Program-made: the position numbers and the translations under genes | The notes under the pieces: model-generated | What the model was told of the DNA's origin: nothing | Seen by the model: the letters and a program-made list of their open reading frames with translations, nothing else | The model's database searches: none | Shown here: positions 1 through 4,504 of the stretch, one piece after another | Layout: each line of letters starts with the position of its first letter | Numbering within the stretch: the stretch's first letter is position 1 | Assembly (NCBI GenBank): GCA_017883495.1 | Contig: JADGNL010000161.1 | Location: 1 to 5,376 of the forward strand | Source: Methanomicrobiales archaeon | Lineage (GTDB): Archaea > Halobacteriota > Methanomicrobia > Methanomicrobiales > Methanospirillaceae | Reading direction: 5' to 3' | Length of the DNA: 5,376 nt

Positions 1-87
1 GCCCTCGCGATCGCGGGATTGCTCCTTCTCAGCTCGCCCCTGCTCTCGGACGCGCTCTCTCTGGTCCGCAGACACGGCACCGAGTAG
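1..87 (+). CDS. C-terminal end of a membrane protein (partial)
   Basis: An open frame runs in from the left edge and stops at TAG 85-87, giving 28 residues. The visible part begins ALAIAGLLLLSSPLLSDALS and continues with a short basic tail (VRRHGTE). A hydrophobic stretch followed by positive residues fits a last transmembrane helix with a cytoplasmic C-terminus. The family cannot be named from so little. A promoter for the next gene follows directly, so this gene probably ends its own transcript. Confidence is limited because only 28 codons are visible and a hydrophobic frame can arise by chance in GC-rich DNA. Confidence 0.5.
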   Translation, partial: ALAIAGLLLLSSPLLSDALSLVRRHGTE

Positions 88-95
88 CCCCGCTC

Positions 96-103
96 TTTTT
101 ATA
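96..103 (+). promoter_or_regulatory. TATA box for the YHS gene
   Basis: TTTTTATA stands out in GC-rich sequence and matches the archaeal TATA-box pattern. Transcription would start about 25 bases on, near 124-127, leaving a leader of roughly 25 bases that includes a ribosome binding site. The TSS position is inferred. Confidence 0.6.
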
Positions 104-123
104 GAGGGAGTCGCATCACTGTT

Positions 124-138
124 GACGGCAGGGCCGTC
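124..138 (+). repeat. Perfect 6-bp hairpin at the expected mRNA 5' end
   Basis: GACGGC (124-129) and GCCGTC (133-138) are exact inverted repeats with a 3-base AGG loop. The stem lies where transcription from the TATA box at 96-103 should begin, and it abuts the Shine-Dalgarno sequence GGTGA (139-143). It could stabilise the 5' end or tune access to the ribosome binding site. A chance hairpin is also possible in DNA this rich in GC. Confidence 0.4.
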
Positions 139-143
139 GGTGA
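139..143 (+). promoter_or_regulatory. Shine-Dalgarno of the YHS gene
   Basis: GGTGA is complementary to the archaeal 16S rRNA 3' end (AUCACCUCC) and sits 6 bases before ATG 150. It fixes the start of the small YHS gene. It is the clearest ribosome binding site in the window; most other genes here lack one. Confidence 0.7.
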
Positions 144-149
144 GCTCTG

Positions 150-299
150 ATGGCGAAGGACCCGGTCTGCGACATGGACGTCGACGAGAAGACGGCGAAG
201 TGGTCGAGCGAATACGGGGGAAAGAAAGTCTATTTCTGTGCGCCGGGCTGCAAGAAGCAGTTCGACGCGAACCCCGAGAAGTTCGCGGGGAAGCTCTAG
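150..299 (+). CDS. Minimal YHS-domain metal-binding protein
   Basis: This gene encodes 49 residues that are almost entirely one YHS domain, a small Cys-based metal-binding fold related to TRASH. It begins MAKDPVCDMDV, the usual YHS opening with C7 in DPVCDM. The second metal-ligand block is YFCAPGCKKQF, with C30 and C34, followed by the typical ending NPEKF. YHS domains are found in copper and heavy-metal ATPases, in monooxygenase-linked proteins and as free small proteins; the free form is usually taken to bind or sense metal, but its substrate is unknown. The ATG is supported by GGTGA at 139-143. There is no signal peptide or membrane segment, so it should be cytoplasmic. No metal transporter is visible beside it, although the gene ending at 87 is membrane-bound. 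The family call is firm; the metal is not known. Confidence 0.93.
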   Translation: MAKDPVCDMDVDEKTAKWSSEYGGKKVYFCAPGCKKQFDANPEKFAGKL

Positions 300-315
300 G
301 CTTCCCCCGGCAAGG

Positions 316-323
316 TTGATAAT
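316..323 (+). promoter_or_regulatory. Possible TATA box for tRNA-Gly
   Basis: TTGATAAT is the only AT-rich element upstream of the tRNA. A TSS about 25 bases on (near 345) would leave a leader of about 10 bases before the mature tRNA at 356. A 6-bp inverted repeat, CCCTCT (326-331) and AGAGGG (342-347), lies between the box and the expected TSS. It may instead belong to the 3' end of the YHS transcript. Confidence 0.4.
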
Positions 324-355
324 CTCCCTCTTCCAACAAGTAGAGGGCACCGTTC

Positions 356-426
356 GCGATAGTAGTCTAGCGGCAGGACAGGGGCTTCCCAAGCCTCTAA
401 CCCGGGTTCGATCCCCGGCTATCGCA
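356..426 (+). tRNA. tRNA-Gly (anticodon CCC)
   Basis: A complete cloverleaf can be folded by eye. The acceptor stem pairs GCGATAG (356-362) with CTATCGC (419-425), followed by discriminator A426. The D arm pairs GTC 365-367 with GAC 377-379. The anticodon stem pairs GGGGC 381-385 with GCCTC 393-397 (one G-U pair) around loop TTCCCAA, with CCC at 388-390. The T arm pairs CCGGG 402-406 with CCCGG 414-418 around TTCGATC. The 3' CCA is not encoded (the sequence continues TGG), so CCA must be added by nucleotidyltransferase. The mature length of 71 bases, the GC opening pairs and the A discriminator all fit an archaeal glycine tRNA. It decodes GGG. No intron is present. Confidence 0.97.
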
Positions 427-541
427 TGGATACCTCGATCCCTATTCTCCGATCCTTCGTCCTCCCCACTCCGGTGACGGCGGAGCAGCCTGTCGATGTT
501 TTCCCGAACTTTCTGACGAGTGCCCCGTGATCCCGGCAGGG
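427..541. other. Gap between tRNA-Gly and the acetyltransferase stop
   Basis: These 115 bases hold no gene I can support on either strand. They contain short pyrimidine-rich stretches and TTTT near 498-503, which might help end tRNA transcription. A weak 5-bp inverted repeat, CTCCG (469-473) and CGGAG (481-485), is also present. No clear archaeal oligo-T terminator is visible. Confidence 0.4.
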
Positions 542-1030
542 TCAAAGATCCCGCTGGAGCCAGACCAGGTCGAACGGCTCGCCGAACTTCGCCCCGACGG
601 CCCGGAGTCGGCCGGCCTCTGTAAAGCCGCGGGCCGCATGGAACGCGAGGCTCGCCCCGTTCCGCGACGAGACGTTCGCCACGAGGGTCGTGCATCCGTT
701 GGTTCGGGCGTCGTCGGCGAGCCTCTCGAGGAGGCGCGTACCGAGCCCGCGGCCCGTGTATTCGGGAGCGACGAAGTAGGAGAGGAGGCACGTCCGGCGA
801 AAGGCCGGGAACGGGAGCATCGGCCGTACCGAGCCGAACCCGACGATCGCGCCTCCGTCCTCGAGCACCCGGAACGCATACGTCCCCCCGCGGAGCGCTG
901 CGTAAAACCCGATCGGTGCGGGCGCCTCCGTGTACGCGGCAAAGCCCGTCGCCGCATAGTGGTTGAAGATCCCGATCACGCCCGCGGCGTCGGCGTCAGT
1001 CGCAGACCGGAGTACAATCTCGCCCGTCAT
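542..1030 (-). CDS. GNAT N-acetyltransferase, Pat/MnaT-like
   Basis: From ATG 1030 this gives 162 residues, the usual size for this branch of the GNAT superfamily. These enzymes move an acetyl group from acetyl-CoA to an amine, here most likely the alpha-amino group of an amino acid or an analogue such as phosphinothricin or methionine sulfone. The N-terminal IVLRSATDAD (5-14) and IFNHY (21-25) are family hallmarks. The acetyl-CoA loop is SYFVAPEYTGRGLGTRLL (84-101). SSRNGASLAFHAARGF (121-136) is the motif-B region, and the ending VGAKFGEPFDLVWLQ (145-159) resembles the Pat VGxKFGxxxD signature. The substrate is inferred from the subfamily. The start is open: in-frame ATGs at 1099 and 1096 would add 23 or 22 residues, and a TATA-like box at 1119-1126 fits a leaderless start there. 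I kept 1030 because relatives begin near this point. The gene is divergent from the DUF61 gene. Confidence 0.88.
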   Translation of the reverse strand: MTGEIVLRSATDADAAGVIGIFNHYAATGFAAYTEAPAPIGFYAALRGGTYAFRVLEDGGAIVGFGSVRPMLPFPAFRRTCLLSYFVAPEYTGRGLGTRLLERLADDARTNGCTTLVANVSSRNGASLAFHAARGFTEAGRLRAVGAKFGEPFDLVWLQRDL

Positions 1031-1118
1031 GCGGCCTGAAGCGCGAAGGGGATGGTCGCGCTGGAGTACGGCGTCGCCGGTGGTCCGGTCCGTCATCATC
1101 TGAAAAGGGAACCCGGTT

Positions 1119-1126
1119 CGCTTAAC
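1119..1126 (-). promoter_or_regulatory. Possible TATA box for the Pat-like acetyltransferase
   Basis: Read on the minus strand, this is GTTAAGCG. Its centre is about 27 bases before the in-frame ATG at 1096, the spacing expected for a leaderless transcript. A second AT-rich element read on this strand, CCTTAATACT (1136-1145), could drive a longer transcript instead. Confidence 0.4.
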
Positions 1127-1137
1127 CCTGTCGCCAG

Positions 1138-1144
1138 TATTAAG
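1138..1144 (+). promoter_or_regulatory. Possible TATA box for the DUF61 gene
   Basis: TATTAAG is centred about 29 bases before ATG 1170, so the transcript would have almost no leader. No Shine-Dalgarno sequence precedes that ATG, which agrees with leaderless translation. CTTAA (1121-1125) and TTAAG (1140-1144) form an inverted pair, as expected for two back-to-back promoters. Confidence 0.5.
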
Positions 1145-1169
1145 GTCCTGGCGGGCCACCCTGCCACGG

Positions 1170-1583
1170 ATGTACGACGACCGGGTCCTCCAGCGCTGGC
1201 TCCGGCTCGAGGCCAGCCGGATGAACGACGGGGTTGCGGCGGAACGGCCCACGCTTGCGACCCTCCTCGAGGCCGACCGACCGGTCTCGGTCACGCGCAG
1301 CGGGGACGAGTACCGCTACGACCCGGCCGTACTCCGCTCCATCGCCGATCGGCTCCCGGCCGGGCTCGCGCGTCGCCTGCGCCTGCCGATCATCTGCTTC
1401 GCCTCGATGGATGTGCCGGACAGCTGCTCCATCACCGATCGGTACGCGTTCGAGGCCCTGCAGGCCCTCGACGAGATCTCCACCCTACGCGAGTTCCGGG
1501 CCGGCAAAGTCTGGATCGGTCGTGCGATTGCGTACGGGCTCGTCGCGAAGTATCCGACTGCGGTCCAGGTTGCGTTCGCCTAA
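1170..1583 (+). CDS. UPF0216/DUF61 family protein
   Basis: The protein has 137 residues and looks like UPF0216 (DUF61), a small archaeal family of unknown function. Family-like blocks are MNDGVAAERPTLATLLE (18-34), which matches the LNxHLPxxRxxLxxLL type of opening, then RPVSVTRSGDEYRYD (37-51), RRLRLPIICFA (68-78) and the closing AKYPTAVQVAF region. There is no signal peptide or transmembrane segment, so it should be cytoplasmic. C76 and C86 are present but do not form a recognised metal site. ATG 1170 lacks a ribosome binding site but sits the right distance from a TATA-like element for a leaderless message. It is divergent from the acetyltransferase, and only 41 bp separate its stop from the start of the next gene, which has its own TATA-like box. 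The family assignment is from memory of conserved motifs and is fairly secure; the function is unknown. Confidence 0.82.
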   Translation: MYDDRVLQRWLRLEASRMNDGVAAERPTLATLLEADRPVSVTRSGDEYRYDPAVLRSIADRLPAGLARRLRLPIICFASMDVPDSCSITDRYAFEALQALDEISTLREFRAGKVWIGRAIAYGLVAKYPTAVQVAFA

Positions 1584-1586
1584 CGG

Positions 1587-1594
1587 ATTTATGG
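1587..1594 (+). promoter_or_regulatory. Possible TATA box for the HerA-like gene
   Basis: ATTTATGG lies directly after the DUF61 stop. A TSS near 1615 would leave a leader of about 10 bases before ATG 1625, with no Shine-Dalgarno sequence visible. This suggests the ATPase has its own promoter rather than only reading through from DUF61. Confidence 0.5.
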
Positions 1595-1624
1595 TCCGAA
1601 CCGCCGATATCTGATCATCAGCCT

Positions 1625-3088
1625 ATGCCATCGCCCCAAGAACCCCTCACCATCGCGATCGGCAGCCGCCCGATCGGCGTGCTGCCGCGGATGCTGAATC
1701 GGCACGGCCTCATAACCGGCGCCACCGGCACGGGCAAGACCGTCACCCTCCGCGTGCTCGCCGAGCTCTTCTCGGGGGCCGGGATCCCGGTCCTGCTCGC
1801 GGATGTCAAGGGCGACCTCTCGGGCCTCGCGCTCCCCGGCGCCGAGAACCCGAAGGTGAGCGAGCGGATCGCCCGCCTCGGGCTCTCGGACTTCAGCTAC
1901 ACAGGCGTCCCCGTGATCTTCTGGGACGCCTTCGGCGCGGCCGGCCATCCCGTCCGGACCACGGTCTCGGAGCTCGGCCCGCTCCTCTTCTCGCGGATCC
2001 TCGACCTGAACGAGGTGCAGAACGGCGTGCTCGCGGCCGTCTTCGCCATCGCGGACGACTCGGGGCTGCTCCTGCTCGACCTCAAGGACCTCCGCGCGGT
2101 TCTCGCCCACGTCTCGGAGCATGCGTCCGAGTACCGGGCACGGTACGGGACGCTCGCGCCGGCCAGCATCGGCGCGATCCAGCGCGGTCTCCTCGCGCTC
2201 GAGCAGGAGGGGGGGGACGCGCTCTTCGGCGAGCCGGCGCTCCGTCTCGACGACATGATGCGGGTCGCTCCCGACGGCCGGGGCACGGTCAGTATCCTCG
2301 CGGCCGACCGGCTGATGCAGGCCCCGCGCGTCTACTCCACCCTGCTCCTCTACCTTCTCAGCGAGCTCTACGAAAACCTCCCCGAGGTCGGCGACCCCGA
2401 GCGCCCCCGGGTCGTCGTCTTCTTCGACGAGGCGCACCTGCTCTTCGCGGACGCGCCGAAAGTGCTGCTCGACCGGATCGAGCAGATGGTCCGGCTGATC
2501 CGCTCGAAGGGCGTCGGCGTCTGGTTCGTCACCCAGTCGCCGCTCGACATTCCCGAGACCGTGCTCGGTCAGCTCGGCAACCGGGTCCAGCACGCGCTCC
2601 GAGCCTTCACCCCGAAGGACCAGCGTGCTGTCAGGACGGCCGCCGAGACCCTCCGACCGAACCCGGGACTGGATGCGGTCGCCGCGATCACCGAGCTCGG
2701 GGTCGGCGAGGCCCTTGTCTCGGTCCTCGACGCGAACGGGACGCCGACTCCGGTGGAGCGGGCATTCGTCATGCCGCCGCGCAGTCGCCTCGCTCCGCTC
2801 TCGACCGGGGAGCGGGAGGAGGTCCGCCGGGCCTCGCCCGTGGCCGGGGTCTATGAAGCGCCGGTGGACCGGGCGTCGGCCTACGAGGCCCTCGCGTCTC
2901 GGGTGCCCGTAGCGGAGCCGGCGAAGCCCGCGACCCCGCCAGCCGCGCACTCCTCCCGTAGCCGGAGCACGCCGGATACGGCCGAGGTGATCGGGACCTT
3001 CGCTCAGAGTGCGGCGCGGGGAATCGGCGGCCAGCTCGGTCGCCAGCTCATCCGCGGCCTCCTCGGTTCGGTGGGCCGGAGCCGATGA
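1625..3088 (+). CDS. HerA-like ATPase, DUF853 (YjgR) family
   Basis: The protein has 487 residues, close to E. coli YjgR. It is a P-loop ATPase of the HerA/FtsK type. The Walker A motif is GATGTGKT (32-39), preceded by NRHGLIT as in the family. Other DUF853 blocks are WDAFGAAGHPVRTTVSE (100-116), DDSGLLLLDLKDL (144-156), Walker B VVVFFDEAHLLF (263-274, with D268 and E269) and SKGVGVWFVTQSP (294-306), then the LGNRVQHALRAF block (317-328), whose Arg residues are candidates for ATP sensing between subunits. A Pro/Ala/Ser-rich linker (about 428-450) leads to a conserved C-terminal helix region (GIGGQLGRQLIRGLLGS). HerA itself is a hexameric DNA translocase; the YjgR branch has no settled role, so DNA pumping is inference. 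The frame stays open upstream to 1052, but that part overlaps DUF61 in another frame, and YjgR proteins begin as this one does at ATG 1625. No nurA partner is adjacent. It overlaps the minus-strand gene at 3048 by 41 bp. Confidence 0.95.
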   Translation: MPSPQEPLTIAIGSRPIGVLPRMLNRHGLITGATGTGKTVTLRVLAELFSGAGIPVLLADVKGDLSGLALPGAENPKVSERIARLGLSDFSYTGVPVIFWDAFGAAGHPVRTTVSELGPLLFSRILDLNEVQNGVLAAVFAIADDSGLLLLDLKDLRAVLAHVSEHASEYRARYGTLAPASIGAIQRGLLALEQEGGDALFGEPALRLDDMMRVAPDGRGTVSILAADRLMQAPRVYSTLLLYLLSELYENLPEVGDPERPRVVVFFDEAHLLFADAPKVLLDRIEQMVRLIRSKGVGVWFVTQSPLDIPETVLGQLGNRVQHALRAFTPKDQRAVRTAAETLRPNPGLDAVAAITELGVGEALVSVLDANGTPTPVERAFVMPPRSRLAPLSTGEREEVRRASPVAGVYEAPVDRASAYEALASRVPVAEPAKPATPPAAHSSRSRSTPDTAEVIGTFAQSAARGIGGQLGRQLIRGLLGSVGRSR

Positions 3089-3335
3089 GCGTGGCCTCCG
3101 CCCCGCCGTGGGCCTTCGCGAGCTCGACGAGCACAGAGACAATAGCCGATTCGAGCGGGTCATCGAACGCGAAGAAGCCCTCGCTCGCGTGCCGCTGCGC
3201 GAGAGCGGCCAGCCGTTCGGCCGCGGCTCGATCGGCCGGGCGCGCCGCGCGGACGGCTCGGCGCCACCGAGCCGCGAGAGCCTTCACACCGAGGCGGGGG
3301 CTCAGAAAGACGCGGCCTATGGGATCCACCTCCAC
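3048..3335 (-). CDS. Unrecognised small protein, start uncertain
   Basis: From GTG 3335 this encodes 95 residues. It contains VDPIGRVFLSPRLGVKALAA, an Ala/Arg-rich amphipathic helix, then EGFFAFDDPLESAIVSVLVE and a loose Gly-rich tail. The amphipathic pattern and the hydrophobic FFAFDDPLESAIVSVLVELA block look like real coding sequence, and the alternative frames here are Ser/Arg/Ala-rich shadows. I do not recognise the family. No signal peptide or membrane segment is seen. The last 14 codons overlap the end of the HerA-like gene on the other strand, which is unusual. The start is weak: only GTG 3335 or 3329 is available in frame, both without a ribosome binding site and both inside a 28-bp palindrome. 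An ATG at 3373, 30 bases from a TATA-like box, lies one frame off, so a one-base error or mutation near the GGG run at 3351-3353 could have broken the natural start. Confidence 0.55.
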   Translation of the reverse strand: MEVDPIGRVFLSPRLGVKALAARWRRAVRAARPADRAAAERLAALAQRHASEGFFAFDDPLESAIVSVLVELAKAHGGAEATLIGSGPPNRGGRG

Positions 3336-3350
3336 GGTTGGAGATGGATC
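3323..3350. repeat. 28-bp near-perfect inverted repeat at a gene start
   Basis: GATCCA (3323-3328) mirrors TGGATC (3345-3350), and CTCCA (3330-3334) mirrors TGGAG (3339-3343). This leaves one mismatch (3329/3344) and a CGGT loop, so 11 of 12 positions pair. It covers the candidate GTG start codons of the minus-strand gene and lies about 100 bp upstream of the plus-strand acetyltransferase. It could be a dimeric regulator's operator or an mRNA hairpin that controls translation. Confidence 0.7.
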
Positions 3351-3398
3351 GGGACGGCGGCTGAGGACGTCATTCGGTACCAGGATGGTGGCCGGGAC

Positions 3399-3408
3399 AG
3401 TATTTGAG
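3399..3408. promoter_or_regulatory. TATA-like element between divergent genes
   Basis: The plus strand reads AGTATTTGAG. On the plus strand it predicts a TSS near 3429, with an 18-base leader containing GAGG (3436-3439) before ATG 3447. On the minus strand the same bases read CTCAAATACT and predict a TSS near 3378 for the unrecognised gene. It is the only AT-rich promoter-like sequence in the gap, so it may serve both directions. Confidence 0.5.
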
Positions 3409-3446
3409 GAGTGCGGGTCGCGAAGTGAAAGTGAAGAGGGTCCTGG

Positions 3447-3959
3447 ATGAACGAACACCCGGAGGGAGCGGTCGTGATCGAACCGGTCACCGAGCGCGAT
3501 CTGCCCTGCCTGAACCGGCTCACGAACGACCCGGCCGTCGCCCTGTACCTCGACCTCGCACCGCCGGTGTCGCTCAGCCGCACCCTCGACTTCTTCCGGT
3601 ACATCCGGGAGCAGGAGGGCGCCTGGTGGGCGATCAGGATCGGCGGCGATCTCGCGGGCTCCGTCGGACTGATCCCGGCAGATCCCTCGAGCCGGCTCGG
3701 GCACACGGCTTCGCTCTTCGTCTACCTGGACCCTGCCTGGTGGGGCCGGGGGCTCGGCCGGCGGGGGGTGGAGGCGATGGTAGGGGAGGCGGGCCGGCGC
3801 GGCCTTGTCCGGCTCGAGGTCCTCGTGGTTGACGGGAACGAGCGCTCGCTCCGGCTCTTCAGGGCGTGCGGGTTCGCCTGGGAGGGGGTCCGGCGGGACG
3901 GCTTCCGCGCCGACGACGGCTACTGCGACCTGATTCAGCTCGCCCGGGTTTTACGCTGA
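3447..3959 (+). CDS. GNAT N-acetyltransferase, RimJ/RimL-like
   Basis: The 170 residues match the RimJ/RimL type of GNAT enzyme, which acetylates protein N-termini or small amines using acetyl-CoA. The N-terminal strand and helix VIEPVTERDLPCLNRLTND (10-28) is typical. The core includes WWAIRIGGDLAGSVGLI (60-76), the FVYLDPAWWGRGLGRRGVEA region (91-110) as acetyl-CoA motif A with the pyrophosphate loop WGRGLG, and NERSLRLFRACGFAWEGVRRD (131-151) as motif B. The ending DGYCDLIQLARVL is also characteristic. The substrate cannot be told. ATG 3447 has a modest Shine-Dalgarno GAGG at 3436-3439. A second GNAT lies about 2.4 kb upstream, but the two belong to different subfamilies and are not a recent duplication. 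It is divergent from the minus-strand gene and separated from the next gene by 68 bp containing a new TATA-like box. Confidence 0.9.
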   Translation: MNEHPEGAVVIEPVTERDLPCLNRLTNDPAVALYLDLAPPVSLSRTLDFFRYIREQEGAWWAIRIGGDLAGSVGLIPADPSSRLGHTASLFVYLDPAWWGRGLGRRGVEAMVGEAGRRGLVRLEVLVVDGNERSLRLFRACGFAWEGVRRDGFRADDGYCDLIQLARVLR

Positions 3960-3995
3960 GGTTCCGCCGGGCTGCGCCGTTTTCGAACGCCGCCA

Positions 3996-4003
3996 CGCTT
4001 ATC
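3996..4003 (+). promoter_or_regulatory. TATA-like box for the GyrI-like gene
   Basis: CGCTTATC is centred about 28 bases before ATG 4028, with no Shine-Dalgarno sequence between them. This geometry predicts a leaderless mRNA starting at or beside the ATG. Confidence 0.55.
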
Positions 4004-4027
4004 CTCCGGCCCGTCCACCCGATTGCT

Positions 4028-4498
4028 ATGGACGAGATAGAGATCGTCGAGCTGCCCGCGCAGACCGTACTCGGGATTCGCCGCCGCGGCCCGTATTCGC
4101 ATATCCCGGAGATGCTGATGGAGATCTGGGCCGTGATCATGGAGAAGGGGGCGATCCCGGCAGGCCCGCCGGTCTTCGTCTGCAGGCAGACCGGAATGGC
4201 GGAGGTCGAGCAGGCCGTTGCAGCCGGCGACGCGGACCTCGAGGTGGCGTTCCCGGTGGCGAACCGCGTGAAGCCCGAGGGGGACATCGAATACTACGAG
4301 CTGCCCGCCGGACGGTTCGCCAAGGTCCTCCACAAAGGTCCGTACGAGCGATGTACCGCGACCTACGAGCGGCTCTTTGCCGGGCTTGCCGCGCGGGGTC
4401 TTGCGATCACGGGGCCCATCCGCGAGTATTACCTGAACGATCCCTCCGAGGTCGCCCCGGAGGAGATCCTGACCGAGATCCTCGCCCCGGTCGGCTGA
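4028..4498 (+). CDS. GyrI-like / AraC effector-binding-domain protein
   Basis: The protein has 156 residues and is a stand-alone GyrI-like small-molecule-binding domain, the fold also found at the C-terminus of BmrR and AraC-type regulators (SHS2 duplication). The two half-repeats are visible: VLGIRRRGPYSHIPEML (14-30) and FAKVLHKGPYERCTATYERL (97-116), both with a GPY turn. The closing IREYYLNDPSEVAPEEILTEILAPV (131-155) is typical, with E133 and E150 at positions that are often acidic and line the ligand pocket or active site. No DNA-binding domain is present, so it is not a transcription factor by itself. Stand-alone members bind, and some hydrolyse, hydrophobic or cationic small molecules. 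ATG 4028 is the natural domain start and fits a leaderless promoter. The gene converges on the reductase-like gene with only 6 bp between stops. The family call is strong; the ligand is unknown. Confidence 0.92.
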   Translation: MDEIEIVELPAQTVLGIRRRGPYSHIPEMLMEIWAVIMEKGAIPAGPPVFVCRQTGMAEVEQAVAAGDADLEVAFPVANRVKPEGDIEYYELPAGRFAKVLHKGPYERCTATYERLFAGLAARGLAITGPIREYYLNDPSEVAPEEILTEILAPVG

Positions 4499-4504
4499 AC
4501 GCGA

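Noticed and set aside
99..791. Minus-strand open frame across the YHS gene and tRNA
   Set aside because: It covers the tRNA and the YHS gene, is highly Arg/Pro-rich, and shows no domain; long chance frames are common at this GC content.
527..1039. Plus-strand open frame opposite the first acetyltransferase
   Set aside because: The minus strand encodes a clear GNAT enzyme, and the plus-strand translation is a low-information shadow.
1052..1624. Upstream extension of the HerA-like reading frame
   Set aside because: The frame is open to 1052, but it is Pro/Arg/Gly-rich, overlaps the DUF61 gene in another frame, and the DUF853 homology begins at ATG 1625.
1589..3163. Long minus-strand open frame opposite the HerA-like gene
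   Set aside because: It is an Arg/Glu/Asp-rich antisense shadow of a strongly conserved plus-strand gene, with no recognisable domain.
3009..3450. Plus-strand open frames between the HerA-like gene and the second acetyltransferase
   Set aside because: They are Ser/Arg/Ala-rich with no motif, while the minus strand here gives a better protein pattern.
542..3959. The two acetyltransferase genes as a duplicated pair or flanking repeats
   Set aside because: They belong to different GNAT subfamilies and share only the superfamily acetyl-CoA loop, so they are not recent copies.
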